NCBI GenBank assembly: GCA_012034405.1
Contig: JAAVLZ010000003.1
Coordinates: 62,001 to 126,000, forward strand
DNA length: 64,000 nt
DNA from: Oscillospiraceae bacterium HV4-5-C5C
GTDB taxonomy: Bacteria > Bacillota > Clostridia > Saccharofermentanales > Fastidiosipilaceae
Reading direction: 5' to 3'
The notes under the pieces are model-generated. The model had not been told where the DNA came from, searched no databases, and saw only the letters and a program-made list of their open reading frames with translations. Below, piece by piece: positions 1 through 8,146 of this stretch; positions within the stretch are counted from its first letter, which is position 1; each line of letters opens with the position of its first letter. The translations under genes were made by a program, and so were the position numbers.

Positions 1-86
1 ATGCCCAACCTTCACTGGATCTGGAGGACTGGAGCAGGGAACAGACTCAGGCTTTCATTCAAAGAGGTAGATTGGCAATTAGCTGA
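1..86 (+). CDS. Possible C-terminal end of an upstream gene (partial)
   Basis: The third forward frame is open from the window edge to a TGA at 84-86 and would give about 27 residues ending RGRLAIS. Its stop overlaps the GAGGAG ribosome site of smpB, as expected for the last codons of a co-transcribed gene. In Firmicutes the gene before smpB is often rnr (RNase R), but nothing in these residues proves that. The first frame is also open here, but that is most likely just upstream extension of smpB. Confidence 0.25.
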   Translation, partial: AQPSLDLEDWSREQTQAFIQRGRLAIS

Positions 87-99
87 GGAGCGTATAACT

Positions 100-576
100 G
101 TGGCAAAAACAGAAGGTATAAAAATCATTGCTGAAAATCGTAAGGCTTATCATAATTACAGTATCCTTGAGACGATGGAAACCGGCATTGCGCTCAGCGG
201 TACGGAAGTCAAGTCTTTACGCGCGGGCAGAGCCAATTTGTCTGACAGCTACGCACAGGTAAAAAATGGCGAACTCTGGCTGACTGGTCTGCATATTTCC
301 CCTTATGAGCAGGGGAACCGCTTCAATAAGGACCCGCTGCGGGACCGCAAGTTGCTGGCGCACAAACGGGAAATTCTGAAGTGGATGGGCCGGGTTAAAC
401 AGGATGGCCTGACTATGGTTCCGACTAAACTCTATTTTAAGCATTCTTTAGTTAAAGTAGAGCTGGGGCTGGCCAAGGGCAAAAAAAATTATGATAAACG
501 TGATGCCTTAATTAAACGGGACTCAGACCGGCAGATTCAGCAGTCGCTGAAACGGCAGAGGAATGAGGCGCAATGA
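100..576 (+). CDS. smpB: SsrA-binding protein SmpB
   Basis: Binds tmRNA and brings it to stalled ribosomes for trans-translation. The product is 158 residues, the normal family length, and begins MAKTEGIKIIAENRKAYHNY, followed by the family hallmark GTEVKSLRAGRANLSDSYA and the basic C-terminal tail that enters the mRNA channel (KGKKNYDKRD, then RQIQQSLKRQ). I chose the GTG at 100 because GAGGAG sits at 85-90 and because the frame open further upstream to base 1 adds residues with no place in SmpB. The tmRNA gene, often near smpB, is not in the 137 bases that follow. The next gene, rpsB, has its own strong promoter, so smpB probably ends an upstream operon. Confidence 0.95.
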   Translation: MAKTEGIKIIAENRKAYHNYSILETMETGIALSGTEVKSLRAGRANLSDSYAQVKNGELWLTGLHISPYEQGNRFNKDPLRDRKLLAHKREILKWMGRVKQDGLTMVPTKLYFKHSLVKVELGLAKGKKNYDKRDALIKRDSDRQIQQSLKRQRNEAQ

Positions 577-597
577 GCTTCAGGTTAGATCCGGGCC

Positions 598-626
598 TTG
601 TCAGAAATGAATTCCATTGATATAAT
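598..626 (+). promoter_or_regulatory. Strong sigma-A-type promoter of rpsB-tsf
   Basis: TTGTCA at 598-603 and a perfect TATAAT at 621-626 are separated by 17 bp. Transcription would start near 633, leaving a leader of about 80 nt before rpsB. rpsB leaders in many bacteria are bound by S2 for feedback control; I could not identify a defined fold here. Confidence 0.8.
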
Positions 627-713
627 CGTACAGCTGTTTAGTATGGCAATACACACGCGGTGCACACTCTTGTGATAACAGGCGCCGCGGAGGTAAAACA
701 GGAGGTTTTAATT

Positions 714-1514
714 ATGTCCGTAATCAGCATGAAACAATTACTTGAAGCCGGTGTCCATTTTGGTCACCAGACCCGCCGCTGGAACCCTAAAATGGCGGAG
801 TACATTTTTACCGAGCGTAACGGTATCTACATCATCGACTTACAAAAAACGGTCAAAAAGGCTGATGAAGCTTATATGTTTGTCCGCGATCTGGCTCAGA
901 ACGGCGGCAGCCTTTTGTTTGTAGGGACCAAAAAGCAGGCGCAGGATTCTATTAAAGAAGAAGCTGAGCGTTGCGGCATGTTTTATATCAATAACCGCTG
1001 GCTGGGCGGTTTGCTGACAAATTTCACTACTATTAAAAAGAGAATTGCCCGTTTGAAAGAACTGGAAACCATGGCGACTGATGGCACGTTTGATTACATG
1101 ACCAAAAAGGAAGTGGCCAAATTGCAGCTGGAACATGATAAACTGCAGGCTAACCTGGGTGGTATTAAAGAAATGCGCCGTTTGCCTGACGCTTTGTTTG
1201 TAGTTGATCCTAAAAAGGAATATATTGCGGTCAATGAAGCCCGCCGTCTGGGTATCCCCATTGTGGCGATTGTTGACACCAACTGCGATCCTGACCTGAT
1301 TGACTATGTAATTCCCGGTAATGATGATGCTATCAGGGCGGTCAAACTGATTGCCGGCAAGCTGGCAGACGCGGTGATTGAAGGCCATCAGGGCGAGCAG
1401 CAGGCAGCTGAAGAAGCAGCGGCCGCGGCGGCAGCTGATGAGACTGCGGAGGAAGAGACTGCGGCAGCAAGCCCGGACCTGGAAGAAATCGTAGCGGACA
1501 GTGAAGAGAATTAA
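714..1514 (+). CDS. rpsB: 30S ribosomal protein S2
   Basis: Component of the small ribosomal subunit. The 266-residue product starts [20 protein letters not shown] and shows the family blocks [43 protein letters not shown] and [13 protein letters not shown]. The start at 714 follows AGGAGG at the proper distance; the frame is open upstream but has no better start. After residue about 227 there is a low-complexity Ala/Glu tail (run of alanines, then EEET and DLEEIV) longer than in textbook S2 and probably disordered. It forms the usual pair with tsf, 44 bases downstream. Confidence 0.97.
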   Translation: MSVISMKQLLEAGVHFGHQTRRWNPKMAEYIFTERNGIYIIDLQKTVKKADEAYMFVRDLAQNGGSLLFVGTKKQAQDSIKEEAERCGMFYINNRWLGGLLTNFTTIKKRIARLKELETMATDGTFDYMTKKEVAKLQLEHDKLQANLGGIKEMRRLPDALFVVDPKKEYIAVNEARRLGIPIVAIVDTNCDPDLIDYVIPGNDDAIRAVKLIAGKLADAVIEGHQGEQQAAEEAAAAAAADETAEEETAAASPDLEEIVADSEEN

Positions 1515-1558
1515 AATATTATTTGCTGTACAGAACCCATTTACGAGGAGGTACATAA

Positions 1559-2215
1559 ATGGCGGGTATATCTATTGAAGCAATTAAGGAATTACGTGAG
1601 CGCACCGGCTCAGGCATGATGGATTGTAAAAAAGCACTGACAGAAAGCAACGGAGATGTGGAAAAGGCGATTGACTGGCTGCGTGAAAAAGGCATAGCCA
1701 AAGCCCAGAACAAATCCAACCGGATTGCTGCTGAAGGGGTGGTGGATTGCTACATCCATGGTAATGGTCGTATCGGCGTGCTGATTGAAGTAAATATTGA
1801 GACGGACTTCGCCGCTCAAAATGAAGGCTTCCGCAGCTTTGTCCATGAAATGGCCATGCAGGTTGCCGCGATGAAACCGGATTGGGTCAGCCGCGATCAG
1901 GTACCGGCAGATGTGCTGGAGCGTGAACGTGAAGTGGTACGCAACCAGGCCCTTAATGAGGGGAAGCCTGAAAAAGTAGTGGATAAAATCGTTGAAGGTC
2001 GTCTGAGTAAATTTTACGCGGAGCACTGCCTTCTGGATCAGCCCTATATGAAGGATGATAGCAAGTCAGTGCAGGACCTCTTAACTGAACTTACTGTCAG
2101 AATTGGTGAAAAAGTTTCGATCCGCCGCTTCGTCCGATATGAAGTGGGAGAAGGAATTGAAAAACGGGAAGATGATTTTGCTGAAGAAGTGCAGAAGCAA
2201 CTGAAGCACGAATAA
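1559..2215 (+). CDS. tsf: Elongation factor Ts, short form
   Basis: Nucleotide exchange factor that recycles EF-Tu. It begins [20 protein letters not shown] and has the N-terminal UBA-like helix bundle ([22 protein letters not shown]) and the core motif IETDFAAQN, which matches the family TDFVA block with Val to Ala. At 218 residues it is shorter than the 280-300 residue EF-Ts of Bacillus or E. coli and resembles the compact forms with a single core subdomain. GGAGG lies 7 bases before the ATG. The unit ends at a strong terminator 15 bases after the stop. Confidence 0.96.
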   Translation: MAGISIEAIKELRERTGSGMMDCKKALTESNGDVEKAIDWLREKGIAKAQNKSNRIAAEGVVDCYIHGNGRIGVLIEVNIETDFAAQNEGFRSFVHEMAMQVAAMKPDWVSRDQVPADVLEREREVVRNQALNEGKPEKVVDKIVEGRLSKFYAEHCLLDQPYMKDDSKSVQDLLTELTVRIGEKVSIRRFVRYEVGEGIEKREDDFAEEVQKQLKHE

Positions 2216-2230
2216 TCGGCAAAGGTAGAG

Positions 2231-2264
2231 AATACCGTATCAGAAAGCTGATACGGTATTTTTA
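2231..2264 (+). terminator. Rho-independent terminator after tsf
   Basis: A perfect 13-bp stem (AATACCGTATCAG at 2231-2243 with its complement at 2248-2260) closes an AAAG tetraloop and runs into a T-rich tail. It ends the rpsB-tsf unit. Confidence 0.9.
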
Positions 2265-2314
2265 TGAGGTTATATGATTCACAGTGCATATAATTTGCAA
2301 ATGAAGGAGGGAAC

Positions 2315-3022
2315 ATGCAGGCTGCAATTTATAAACGGATTTTACTGAAGATTTCTGGAGAAGCTTTGGCCGGAGAACAAAAGATCGGACTGAACCAGTC
2401 GGTCCTGACTAAACTGGCCGCCACCGTTCATCGCTTGTCTGATATGGGAGTGGAAATCGCGATTGTTGTGGGCGGCGGCAATTTCTGGCGGGGCAGAACC
2501 AGCAGCCACATGGACCGGGTCACCGCAGACCACATGGGTATGCTGGCCACAACCATGAATGCTCTGGCTATTTCTGACGCTCTGGAACAGGCCGGTTCCA
2601 CAACCCGGGTTATGAGCGCGATTGAAATGCGCCAGATTGCGGAGACCTACATCCGTAAGCGTGCGATCCGTCATCTGGAAAAGGGCCGTATTGTGATATT
2701 TGCCTGTGGTACCGGCAACCCGTTTTTCTCTACCGATACGGCCATGGCCCTGCGCGCGGCAGAAATTGATGCTGATGTCGTTTTTAAAGCGACCAATGTC
2801 GATGGTGTATATGACAAAGACCCGCATAAATTTGACGATGCCTGCAAGTTTGAACGGATTTCCCATGATGAGGTTTTACAGCGTCATCTGATGGTCATGG
2901 ATGCTAATGCTGCCGCAATCTGCAGAGATAACCATTTGAAAATTGTGGTCTTTGACCTGGCTGATCCGGAAAACATGATCCGCCTGGCCTGCGGCGAAAA
3001 TCTTGGCACTGAAGTATATTAA
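2315..3022 (+). CDS. pyrH: UMP kinase
   Basis: Phosphorylates UMP to UDP with ATP, in de novo pyrimidine nucleotide synthesis. The 235-residue product starts [20 protein letters not shown] and has the amino-acid-kinase fold motifs of bacterial Pyr[63 protein letters not shown] and [17 protein letters not shown] precedes the ATG. A TATAAT at 2289-2294 could be the -10 of its own promoter, though no good -35 is visible; a promoter is expected because tsf ends at a terminator. The gene order tsf-pyrH-frr-uppS-cdsA-dxr-rseP is the classical conserved bacterial block. Confidence 0.97.
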   Translation: MQAAIYKRILLKISGEALAGEQKIGLNQSVLTKLAATVHRLSDMGVEIAIVVGGGNFWRGRTSSHMDRVTADHMGMLATTMNALAISDALEQAGSTTRVMSAIEMRQIAETYIRKRAIRHLEKGRIVIFACGTGNPFFSTDTAMALRAAEIDADVVFKATNVDGVYDKDPHKFDDACKFERISHDEVLQRHLMVMDANAAAICRDNHLKIVVFDLADPENMIRLACGENLGTEVY

Positions 3023-3079
3023 TAAACTGCGGAAGCGTCAGGCCATATAGAAATGGCCGTTAAATTATCGAGGCGGGGC

Positions 3080-3108
3080 TGGATAGGCCTTGCCTCTTCT
3101 ATTATAAT
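3080..3108 (+). promoter_or_regulatory. Candidate promoter of frr
   Basis: TGGATA at 3080-3085 (4 of 6 matches to TTGACA), 17 bp, then TATAAT at 3103-3108. It lies in the 134-base gap between pyrH and frr, downstream of two short GC-rich hairpins (GGCCAT/ATGGCC at about 3042-3059 and GAGGC/GCCTC around 3069-3096) that may weaken readthrough from pyrH. Confidence 0.45.
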
Positions 3109-3156
3109 AGACAATTGATGAATAGTAGTTTGATAACTGCTAATGGAGGTGTCAAA

Positions 3157-3726
3157 ATGGCAATTGAAATTGGCAAGGATTTTTACCGCCCTTATGAAGA
3201 GCGGATGGATAAAAGTCTGGACTTTTTGCAGGAAGAAATGAACGCTGTCCGGGTAGGCCGTGCCAACCCCCATGTTTTGGACCGCATCACCGTATCTTAT
3301 TATGGGGCCTTGACTCCCTTAAATCAGGTGGCGAATGTACAGGTTCCTGAGCCCAGGATGCTAACCATTCAACCTTGGGATCCGTCTTTACTCAAGGAAA
3401 TTGAGAAGGCGATCCAATCCTCTGATTTGGGCATTAACCCTACCAGCGATGGCAAATTGATTCGTTTGGTGTTCCCGACGTTAACGGAAGAACGGCGTAA
3501 GGATCTGGCTAAGCAAGTCACTAAACTGGGCGAGGAAGCAAAGGTCGCCGTGCGCAATCTGCGCCGCGAGGCAATTGACCAGCTAAAAGCTTATCTCAAA
3601 AAAAAGGAGATCAGTGAGGACGTCTATAAAGACGCGGAGACCCAGGTCCAGAAACTGACGGATCGTTATACGGAAAAAGTTGATGTTCAGGTAAGCTCCA
3701 AGCAAAAAGAACTGATGACGGTCTGA
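3157..3726 (+). CDS. frr: Ribosome recycling factor
   Basis: With EF-G, splits post-termination ribosomes. The 189-residue product starts MAIEIGKDFYRPYEERMDKS and has the family blocks VRVGRANPHVLDRITVSYYG, NVQVPEPRMLTIQPWD, DLGINPTSDGKLIRLVFP and LTEERRKDLAKQV, with the long helical bundle on both sides. The ATG at 3157 follows TGGAGGTG; the frame stays open upstream to 3115 but that part does not resemble RRF. The stop codon shares one base with the uppS start, so the two are translationally coupled. Confidence 0.97.
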   Translation: MAIEIGKDFYRPYEERMDKSLDFLQEEMNAVRVGRANPHVLDRITVSYYGALTPLNQVANVQVPEPRMLTIQPWDPSLLKEIEKAIQSSDLGINPTSDGKLIRLVFPTLTEERRKDLAKQVTKLGEEAKVAVRNLRREAIDQLKAYLKKKEISEDVYKDAETQVQKLTDRYTEKVDVQVSSKQKELMTV

Positions 3727-4499
3727 TGAGTTTGTTTAAGTGGTTCAAAGGCCGCGATCCCCAAACGGATCCAACCCGGACGGCCTTAAAAATTCCTCAG
3801 CATATTGCCATTATTATGGATGGTAATGGCCGCTGGGCCCAAAAACACCACCTGACCCGCAGCTTTGGTCACCGTGCAGGCGCAGAGCGCCTGCACGATA
3901 TCACAGACGCTTGCGGCAGGCTGGGTGTACGGTATCTGACGGTTTATACCTTTTCGACAGAAAACTGGAAACGGCCGGATGAAGAAGTGCAGACCCTGAT
4001 GAATTTATTTGTGGAGTTTTTTCATAAATACGATTCAAGTCTGAAACAAAATGATGTCAGGCTGCGCTTTATGGGTGATAAGTCCGCCCTCCCGGCTTCG
4101 GTGCAGCAAACCTGGGAAGAGGCTGAAGCTGAATCCTTCCACAGACAGGGCCTGCAGTTAATCCTGGCATTTAATTACGGCGGTCGCCAGGAACTGATCA
4201 AAGCCGCGCGACAATTGGCTCAGGACTGCTGTAATCAGACTTTGCAGCCATCCCAGATTGATGAGCAGCACGTTAGGTCTGCGCTGTTTTTGCCGGATGT
4301 CCCGGATCCTGATCTGCTGATTCGGACCAGCGGGGAGCTTAGATTATCTAATTTTTTGTTATGGCAGGCTGCTTACACTGAGTTTTGGATTACTGACACG
4401 CTGTGGCCGGATTTTGATGAGGCGACCTTGCTGGAAGCCATTCGTGCTTTCAGCAGCCGGGACCGCCGCTACGGCGCCATCAAGACCACCCGTGGCTAA
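3726..4499 (+). CDS. uppS: Isoprenyl transferase (undecaprenyl diphosphate synthase)
   Basis: Adds isopentenyl units in cis to farnesyl diphosphate, giving the C55 lipid carrier for peptidoglycan. The 257-residue protein carries the catalytic block IIMDGNGRWA (Asp32), then FGHRAGAERL, TVYTFSTENWKRP, FNYGGRQELI and the C-terminal substrate motif DLLIRTSGELRLSNFLLWQ, with ELY-type residues replaced by YTEFWITDTLWPDF. The ATG overlaps the frr stop (TGATG). It acts at the membrane face. cdsA follows after 63 bases and dxr, which feeds its substrate pathway, lies further on. Confidence 0.96.
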   Translation: MSLFKWFKGRDPQTDPTRTALKIPQHIAIIMDGNGRWAQKHHLTRSFGHRAGAERLHDITDACGRLGVRYLTVYTFSTENWKRPDEEVQTLMNLFVEFFHKYDSSLKQNDVRLRFMGDKSALPASVQQTWEEAEAESFHRQGLQLILAFNYGGRQELIKAARQLAQDCCNQTLQPSQIDEQHVRSALFLPDVPDPDLLIRTSGELRLSNFLLWQAAYTEFWITDTLWPDFDEATLLEAIRAFSSRDRRYGAIKTTRG

Positions 4500-4562
4500 G
4501 CGTGACCTGCCTGCAGACGCTAGCACAACTGAACCGGCTCAGGTCAGAAAGAAAGGGTCATC

Positions 4563-5495
4563 ATGAAAACACGTGTCATCACAGGAACGGTTTTTACCGC
4601 TATTATCTTACTGTTTCTGATACCTGCATTTAAGCTGCCCTGGTTACCGCTTATTCTGTTTACAGCGGTGGCATTGTTGACCACTCTGGAACTGCAGCAA
4701 GCTATCAGCCGTAAATATGACGCGCCTTCATTGCTTGTTATGGAACTGGGTGCTTTGCTTTACTTAGTCCCCACCGGCATCTGGCGTTTGTATAAAAATC
4801 TGCGCCCCGGCTGGCGCTTGCTGAAGAAATCAGAGCTGCCGCTGGACGGTTACTGGCAGACAGATCTGATGTGGTTAATCGGCTTGAGTCTGGGTGTCTT
4901 TATGCTGGCGGCATTAGCCTGGTTTCTGTTGAGTTCTTTGTTTACGCTGCTTCACCGGGGGCCGGACAGTCTGCCTCTGGCGCTGGCGGAAAATCTCAGC
5001 GTGTTTTATATTGCCTTCCCTTTATCAATTATCCCGATCTATTTATTTGCCGTTCCTCAGGGCTATCTGTGGCTTTTTGTCGCCGTGTTTTCTCCGTGGA
5101 TCAGTGATGTCTGCTGTTATTTTACCGGCCGCTTCTGGGGACACACCCATATCCTGCCCCAAATCAGTCCCAAAAAGACGCTGGAGGGTGTTTTAGGCGG
5201 TCTGCTGGGGACGACTGTACTGGGTGGCCTGTTTTTTATGATTTTCATGACTGGCGAAGCTCCGTTCAAGTCCGGCCGGGGAGCCAATTTTTTATTTGGT
5301 ATGCTGGCCGGATTTTTACTGAGTCTGTTTTCCCAGTTTGGTGACTGGTTCGCTTCTGCTCTCAAGCGTTACGTAAAGATCAAAGATTTCAGCCATATCC
5401 TGCCGGGGCACGGCGGTATTCTGGACCGCTTTGATAGTGTGATGTTTACCTTGCCTGTCAGTATAATTTTAACGCTCTGTTATTATTTGAGCTGA
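4563..5495 (+). CDS. cdsA: Phosphatidate cytidylyltransferase
   Basis: Makes CDP-diacylglycerol from phosphatidic acid and CTP, the branch point of membrane phospholipid synthesis, and supplies pgsA (found at 38.1 kb). The 310-residue protein is a multi-spanning membrane protein with hydrophobic segments near residues 5-40, 55-70, 100-130, 145-185, 215-235 and 245-265. The C-terminal signature is clear: SALKRYVKIKDFSHILPGHG followed by GILDRFDS. A hydrophilic insert near residues 75-100 (NLRPGWRLLKKSELPLDGYW) separates two early membrane segments. The start follows a weak AAAGGG ribosome site. Confidence 0.95.
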   Translation: MKTRVITGTVFTAIILLFLIPAFKLPWLPLILFTAVALLTTLELQQAISRKYDAPSLLVMELGALLYLVPTGIWRLYKNLRPGWRLLKKSELPLDGYWQTDLMWLIGLSLGVFMLAALAWFLLSSLFTLLHRGPDSLPLALAENLSVFYIAFPLSIIPIYLFAVPQGYLWLFVAVFSPWISDVCCYFTGRFWGHTHILPQISPKKTLEGVLGGLLGTTVLGGLFFMIFMTGEAPFKSGRGANFLFGMLAGFLLSLFSQFGDWFASALKRYVKIKDFSHILPGHGGILDRFDSVMFTLPVSIILTLCYYLS

Positions 5496-5565
5496 TAATA
5501 GCTTATATTGGCGTGATAGGATTAAGGTTGCAGTCCATATAAGCTTTTTACTGCAAGAATAGCTG

Positions 5566-5600
5566 AAACGGACTGCTCAGGCCAGAGCAGTCCGTTTTTA
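5566..5600 (+). terminator. Rho-independent terminator after cdsA
   Basis: A 13-bp stem (AAACGGACTGCTC, 5566-5578, with 5585-5597) encloses a six-base AGGCCA loop and ends in a T run. A second hairpin, TTGCAGT/ACTGCAA at 5528-5534 and 5550-5556, lies just before it. dxr starts only about 20 bases after the T run, so readthrough or a leader role (attenuation) is possible. Confidence 0.85.
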
Positions 5601-5621
5601 TTTGTGGGAAGGATATCAGTG

Positions 5622-6785
5622 ATGCAGATTTCAATATTAGGCTGTACCGGATCCATTGGTACCCAAACGGTGGATGTATGCCAGCAATTGGGTTATAGAG
5701 TCACCTCCTTAGCCTGTCATAGTCAGATCGATCTTTTATTTGAGCAGATCAAACAGTTGCAACCGTATATGGTGGCAGTCAGCCAGCCTGCGGCAGCTTT
5801 GCGCCTGCGGCAGCGGCTGGAGGCGGCTGGACTGGAATGCAAAGTGCTGACCGGTGAAGCAGGCCTGGAAACTGTAGCCCGGGATCCCCAAGCGCAGATG
5901 ACGGTTCAGGCGATGGTCGGCATGTGTGGCATCAAGCCGGTCCTGGCGGCGATTGACAGTGGCCATGACATTGCTTTAGCTAATAAAGAAGTTCTGGTAG
6001 CGGCCGGCCGGCTGGTTCTGGCCCGGGCCAGGCAGCAGGGCATTCGCCTTCTGCCTGTCGACAGTGAACATTCTGCTATCTGGCAGTGCTTAAGGAGCGG
6101 ACACAGATCGGAACTAAAGCGCATCATAATCACCGCCTCGGGCGGTCCGTTTCGCGGCTATAGCGAGGCCCGCTTAAAAGAGGTGACCCTGGCGCAGGCG
6201 CTGCAGCATCCGACCTGGAAAATGGGTGGCAAGATTACCATTGATTCAGCCACCTTAATGAACAAAGGACTCGAGGTGATCGAAGCCGCCCGCTTGTTTG
6301 ATCTGACCGAAGATCAGATCGCTGTCGTGGTCCACCCGCAAAGTATCGTCCACTCTCTGGTGGAATGGCAGGATGGTTCTGTGATAGCCCAATTAGGCAC
6401 AACAGACATGCGTCTGCCTATTCAGTATGCGCTGACCTATCCAAGGCGCCAGCCGTCAGCCCGGGCCGGCCTGGATTTGAACCAAACTTCAGCTTTAACA
6501 TTTGAGGCGGTTGACACGGCTACCTTTCCGGCCCTTGATCTGGCAAGGGAGGCCTTACGACGCGGGGGCCTGGCCCCGGCGGTCTTTAATGCGGCTAACG
6601 AAGTGGCTGTTCAGGCTTTTATGGCAGGCAAGCTGGATTTTTGCGGCATCAGCCGTCTGGTCAGCCGCTTGTTGTATGAATACAGTATCTTAAGCACCGA
6701 TGAGGATTTGGATCTGGAGCGTATACTTGATACGGACCGTCATATCCGTCAACAGGCAAAGGAGCTATTGGAATGGAAAGATTAG
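5622..6785 (+). CDS. dxr: 1-deoxy-D-xylulose 5-phosphate reductoisomerase
   Basis: Second step of the MEP isoprenoid pathway: rearranges and reduces DXP to MEP with NADPH. The 387-residue protein starts MQISILGCTGSIGTQTVDVC (NADPH-binding GCTGSIG, residues 7-13) and has HDIALANKEVLVAAG, the metal-binding PVDSEHSAIWQCL, the flexible-loop region ASGGPFRGY and HPTWKMGGKITIDSATLMNK, followed by FPALDLAREALRRGG and FNAANEVAV. The ATG at 5622 was chosen over GTGs at 5604 and 5619 because GGGAAGGA ends 9 bases upstream. It overlaps rseP by 13 bases. Confidence 0.97.
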   Translation: MQISILGCTGSIGTQTVDVCQQLGYRVTSLACHSQIDLLFEQIKQLQPYMVAVSQPAAALRLRQRLEAAGLECKVLTGEAGLETVARDPQAQMTVQAMVGMCGIKPVLAAIDSGHDIALANKEVLVAAGRLVLARARQQGIRLLPVDSEHSAIWQCLRSGHRSELKRIIITASGGPFRGYSEARLKEVTLAQALQHPTWKMGGKITIDSATLMNKGLEVIEAARLFDLTEDQIAVVVHPQSIVHSLVEWQDGSVIAQLGTTDMRLPIQYALTYPRRQPSARAGLDLNQTSALTFEAVDTATFPALDLAREALRRGGLAPAVFNAANEVAVQAFMAGKLDFCGISRLVSRLLYEYSILSTDEDLDLERILDTDRHIRQQAKELLEWKD

Positions 6786-8113
6786 TCGGCATCATCATAG
6801 CGCTGCTTGCCTTGAGCATTATGATGCTGATTCATGAGCTGGGTCACTTTATTGTTGGCCGAAAGCTCGGGTTCAAAATTGATGAATTAATGATTTTTAT
6901 GGGTCCGGTGGTGTGGCAGACTGAGCGGAAGGGCATCCGCTACACTTTGCGCCTGTTTCCGATTGGCGCGGCAGTTCAATTTGCCGGAGAATATGAACAG
7001 CCTGAGGATCAGACCTCAGGGATGACGGCGGCCGATGGCGTCGCTTCAGCCAAAGACCCGTCTCTGTTTATGAACCGGCCTAAACGTTACCGCGCAGCGG
7101 TGCTGGCGGCAGGGTCACTGGCTAATATTTTGTCGGGGATTTTAATCTTCTTTCTGCTGTTTGCTACCACCGGATATACAATCCCGGTCCTGGGTACGGT
7201 TGAAGCCAATACACAGGCGGCCGACAGCGGCTTACAGGCCGGAGATGAAATCATCCGCCTGGCAGGAGAGCGTATCTATACCAGCGCCGACGCCAGTATG
7301 GCCTTGTATTTCAGCGGATCAGACAGCGAGGGGATTCCCATAACGGTCCGACGGGACGGGCAGGCTATAGAGGCGGTGCTCACACCTGTTATGTCTACCG
7401 TTTATCAGGTCGGCATTAGCACCCAGACCACAGCGGACGGACGACTGGAAGTTGTCGGTATCAGTTCCTGGCAAAACGGCGGGGATCCGGTTTTTGAAGA
7501 TGGTGATATTATTCTGAAAGTTGGCGATACGGAAGTAACTTTGGATAATTTTGCGACAGAACTGGCGCCTTATCAAGGCGCTTCAGCTCCGATTACCGTC
7601 TTCCGGCAGGGCAAGGAACAAGTCATCTACAGCACCTCTAAAGCGGTTGAAACAGCCAATAGTACCGGACTGGTTCTAACGGTTTCACATAATGTGCTGC
7701 GGGCGCTGCCCTACAGCTTTCAGTATGGCTGGTCTACTATCCGCGGCTCATTTCAAGCGATCGGCGCTTTAATCAGTGGCAAGATCGCCGCGTCAGACGC
7801 TTTGTCCGGCCCGGTCGGTATTGTCAGTATGATTTCTGACGTCGTGGTGGAAAGCCGGATCAACTGGGGCGAAAAGTTCCTGGAATTGCTCAATATGATC
7901 GCCTTGATTTCACTGTCGTTAGGCTTTACCAACTTGCTGCCCATCCCCTTGCTGGATGGCAACCATCTGTTGCTGTTAGCTGTAGAAGCCGTTCGGGGCA
8001 AACCCCTGTCCGCCAGGGTACGCAATGTGATTTCCGCTGTCGGACTGGTGATCATCATATTTCTTTTCGCCTATGGCCTCTACCTGGATATCGGACGGAT
8101 TATACAGGGATAG
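6773..8113 (+). CDS. rseP: Site-2 intramembrane zinc metalloprotease RseP
   Basis: Cleaves membrane-embedded anti-sigma factors and remnant signal peptides inside the membrane. The zinc motif HELGH is at residues 21-25 in the first membrane helix, and the second metal motif appears as NLLPIPLLDGNHLLLLAVEA near the C-terminus. Two PDZ regions lie between: one around GTVEANTQAADSGLQAGDEI and one around GDPVFEDGDIILKVGDTEV. Further hydrophobic segments are near residues 100-130, 370-390 and at the C-terminus. Length 446, slightly longer than B. subtilis RasP. The start overlaps dxr, the usual dxr-rseP arrangement. Confidence 0.95.
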   Translation: MERLVGIIIALLALSIMMLIHELGHFIVGRKLGFKIDELMIFMGPVVWQTERKGIRYTLRLFPIGAAVQFAGEYEQPEDQTSGMTAADGVASAKDPSLFMNRPKRYRAAVLAAGSLANILSGILIFFLLFATTGYTIPVLGTVEANTQAADSGLQAGDEIIRLAGERIYTSADASMALYFSGSDSEGIPITVRRDGQAIEAVLTPVMSTVYQVGISTQTTADGRLEVVGISSWQNGGDPVFEDGDIILKVGDTEVTLDNFATELAPYQGASAPITVFRQGKEQVIYSTSKAVETANSTGLVLTVSHNVLRALPYSFQYGWSTIRGSFQAIGALISGKIAASDALSGPVGIVSMISDVVVESRINWGEKFLELLNMIALISLSLGFTNLLPIPLLDGNHLLLLAVEAVRGKPLSARVRNVISAVGLVIIIFLFAYGLYLDIGRIIQG

Positions 8114-8146
8114 CCCAGGCAGATCGATGTAATAGAGGAATTTAAA

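Noticed and set aside
577-713. Search for tmRNA (ssrA) next to smpB
   Set aside because: The gap is only 137 bases and holds the rpsB promoter and leader; no tmRNA ends or tag reading frame.
840-1556. 238-codon minus-strand frame opposite rpsB
   Set aside because: Fully antisense to a ribosomal protein gene; no ribosome site or motif.
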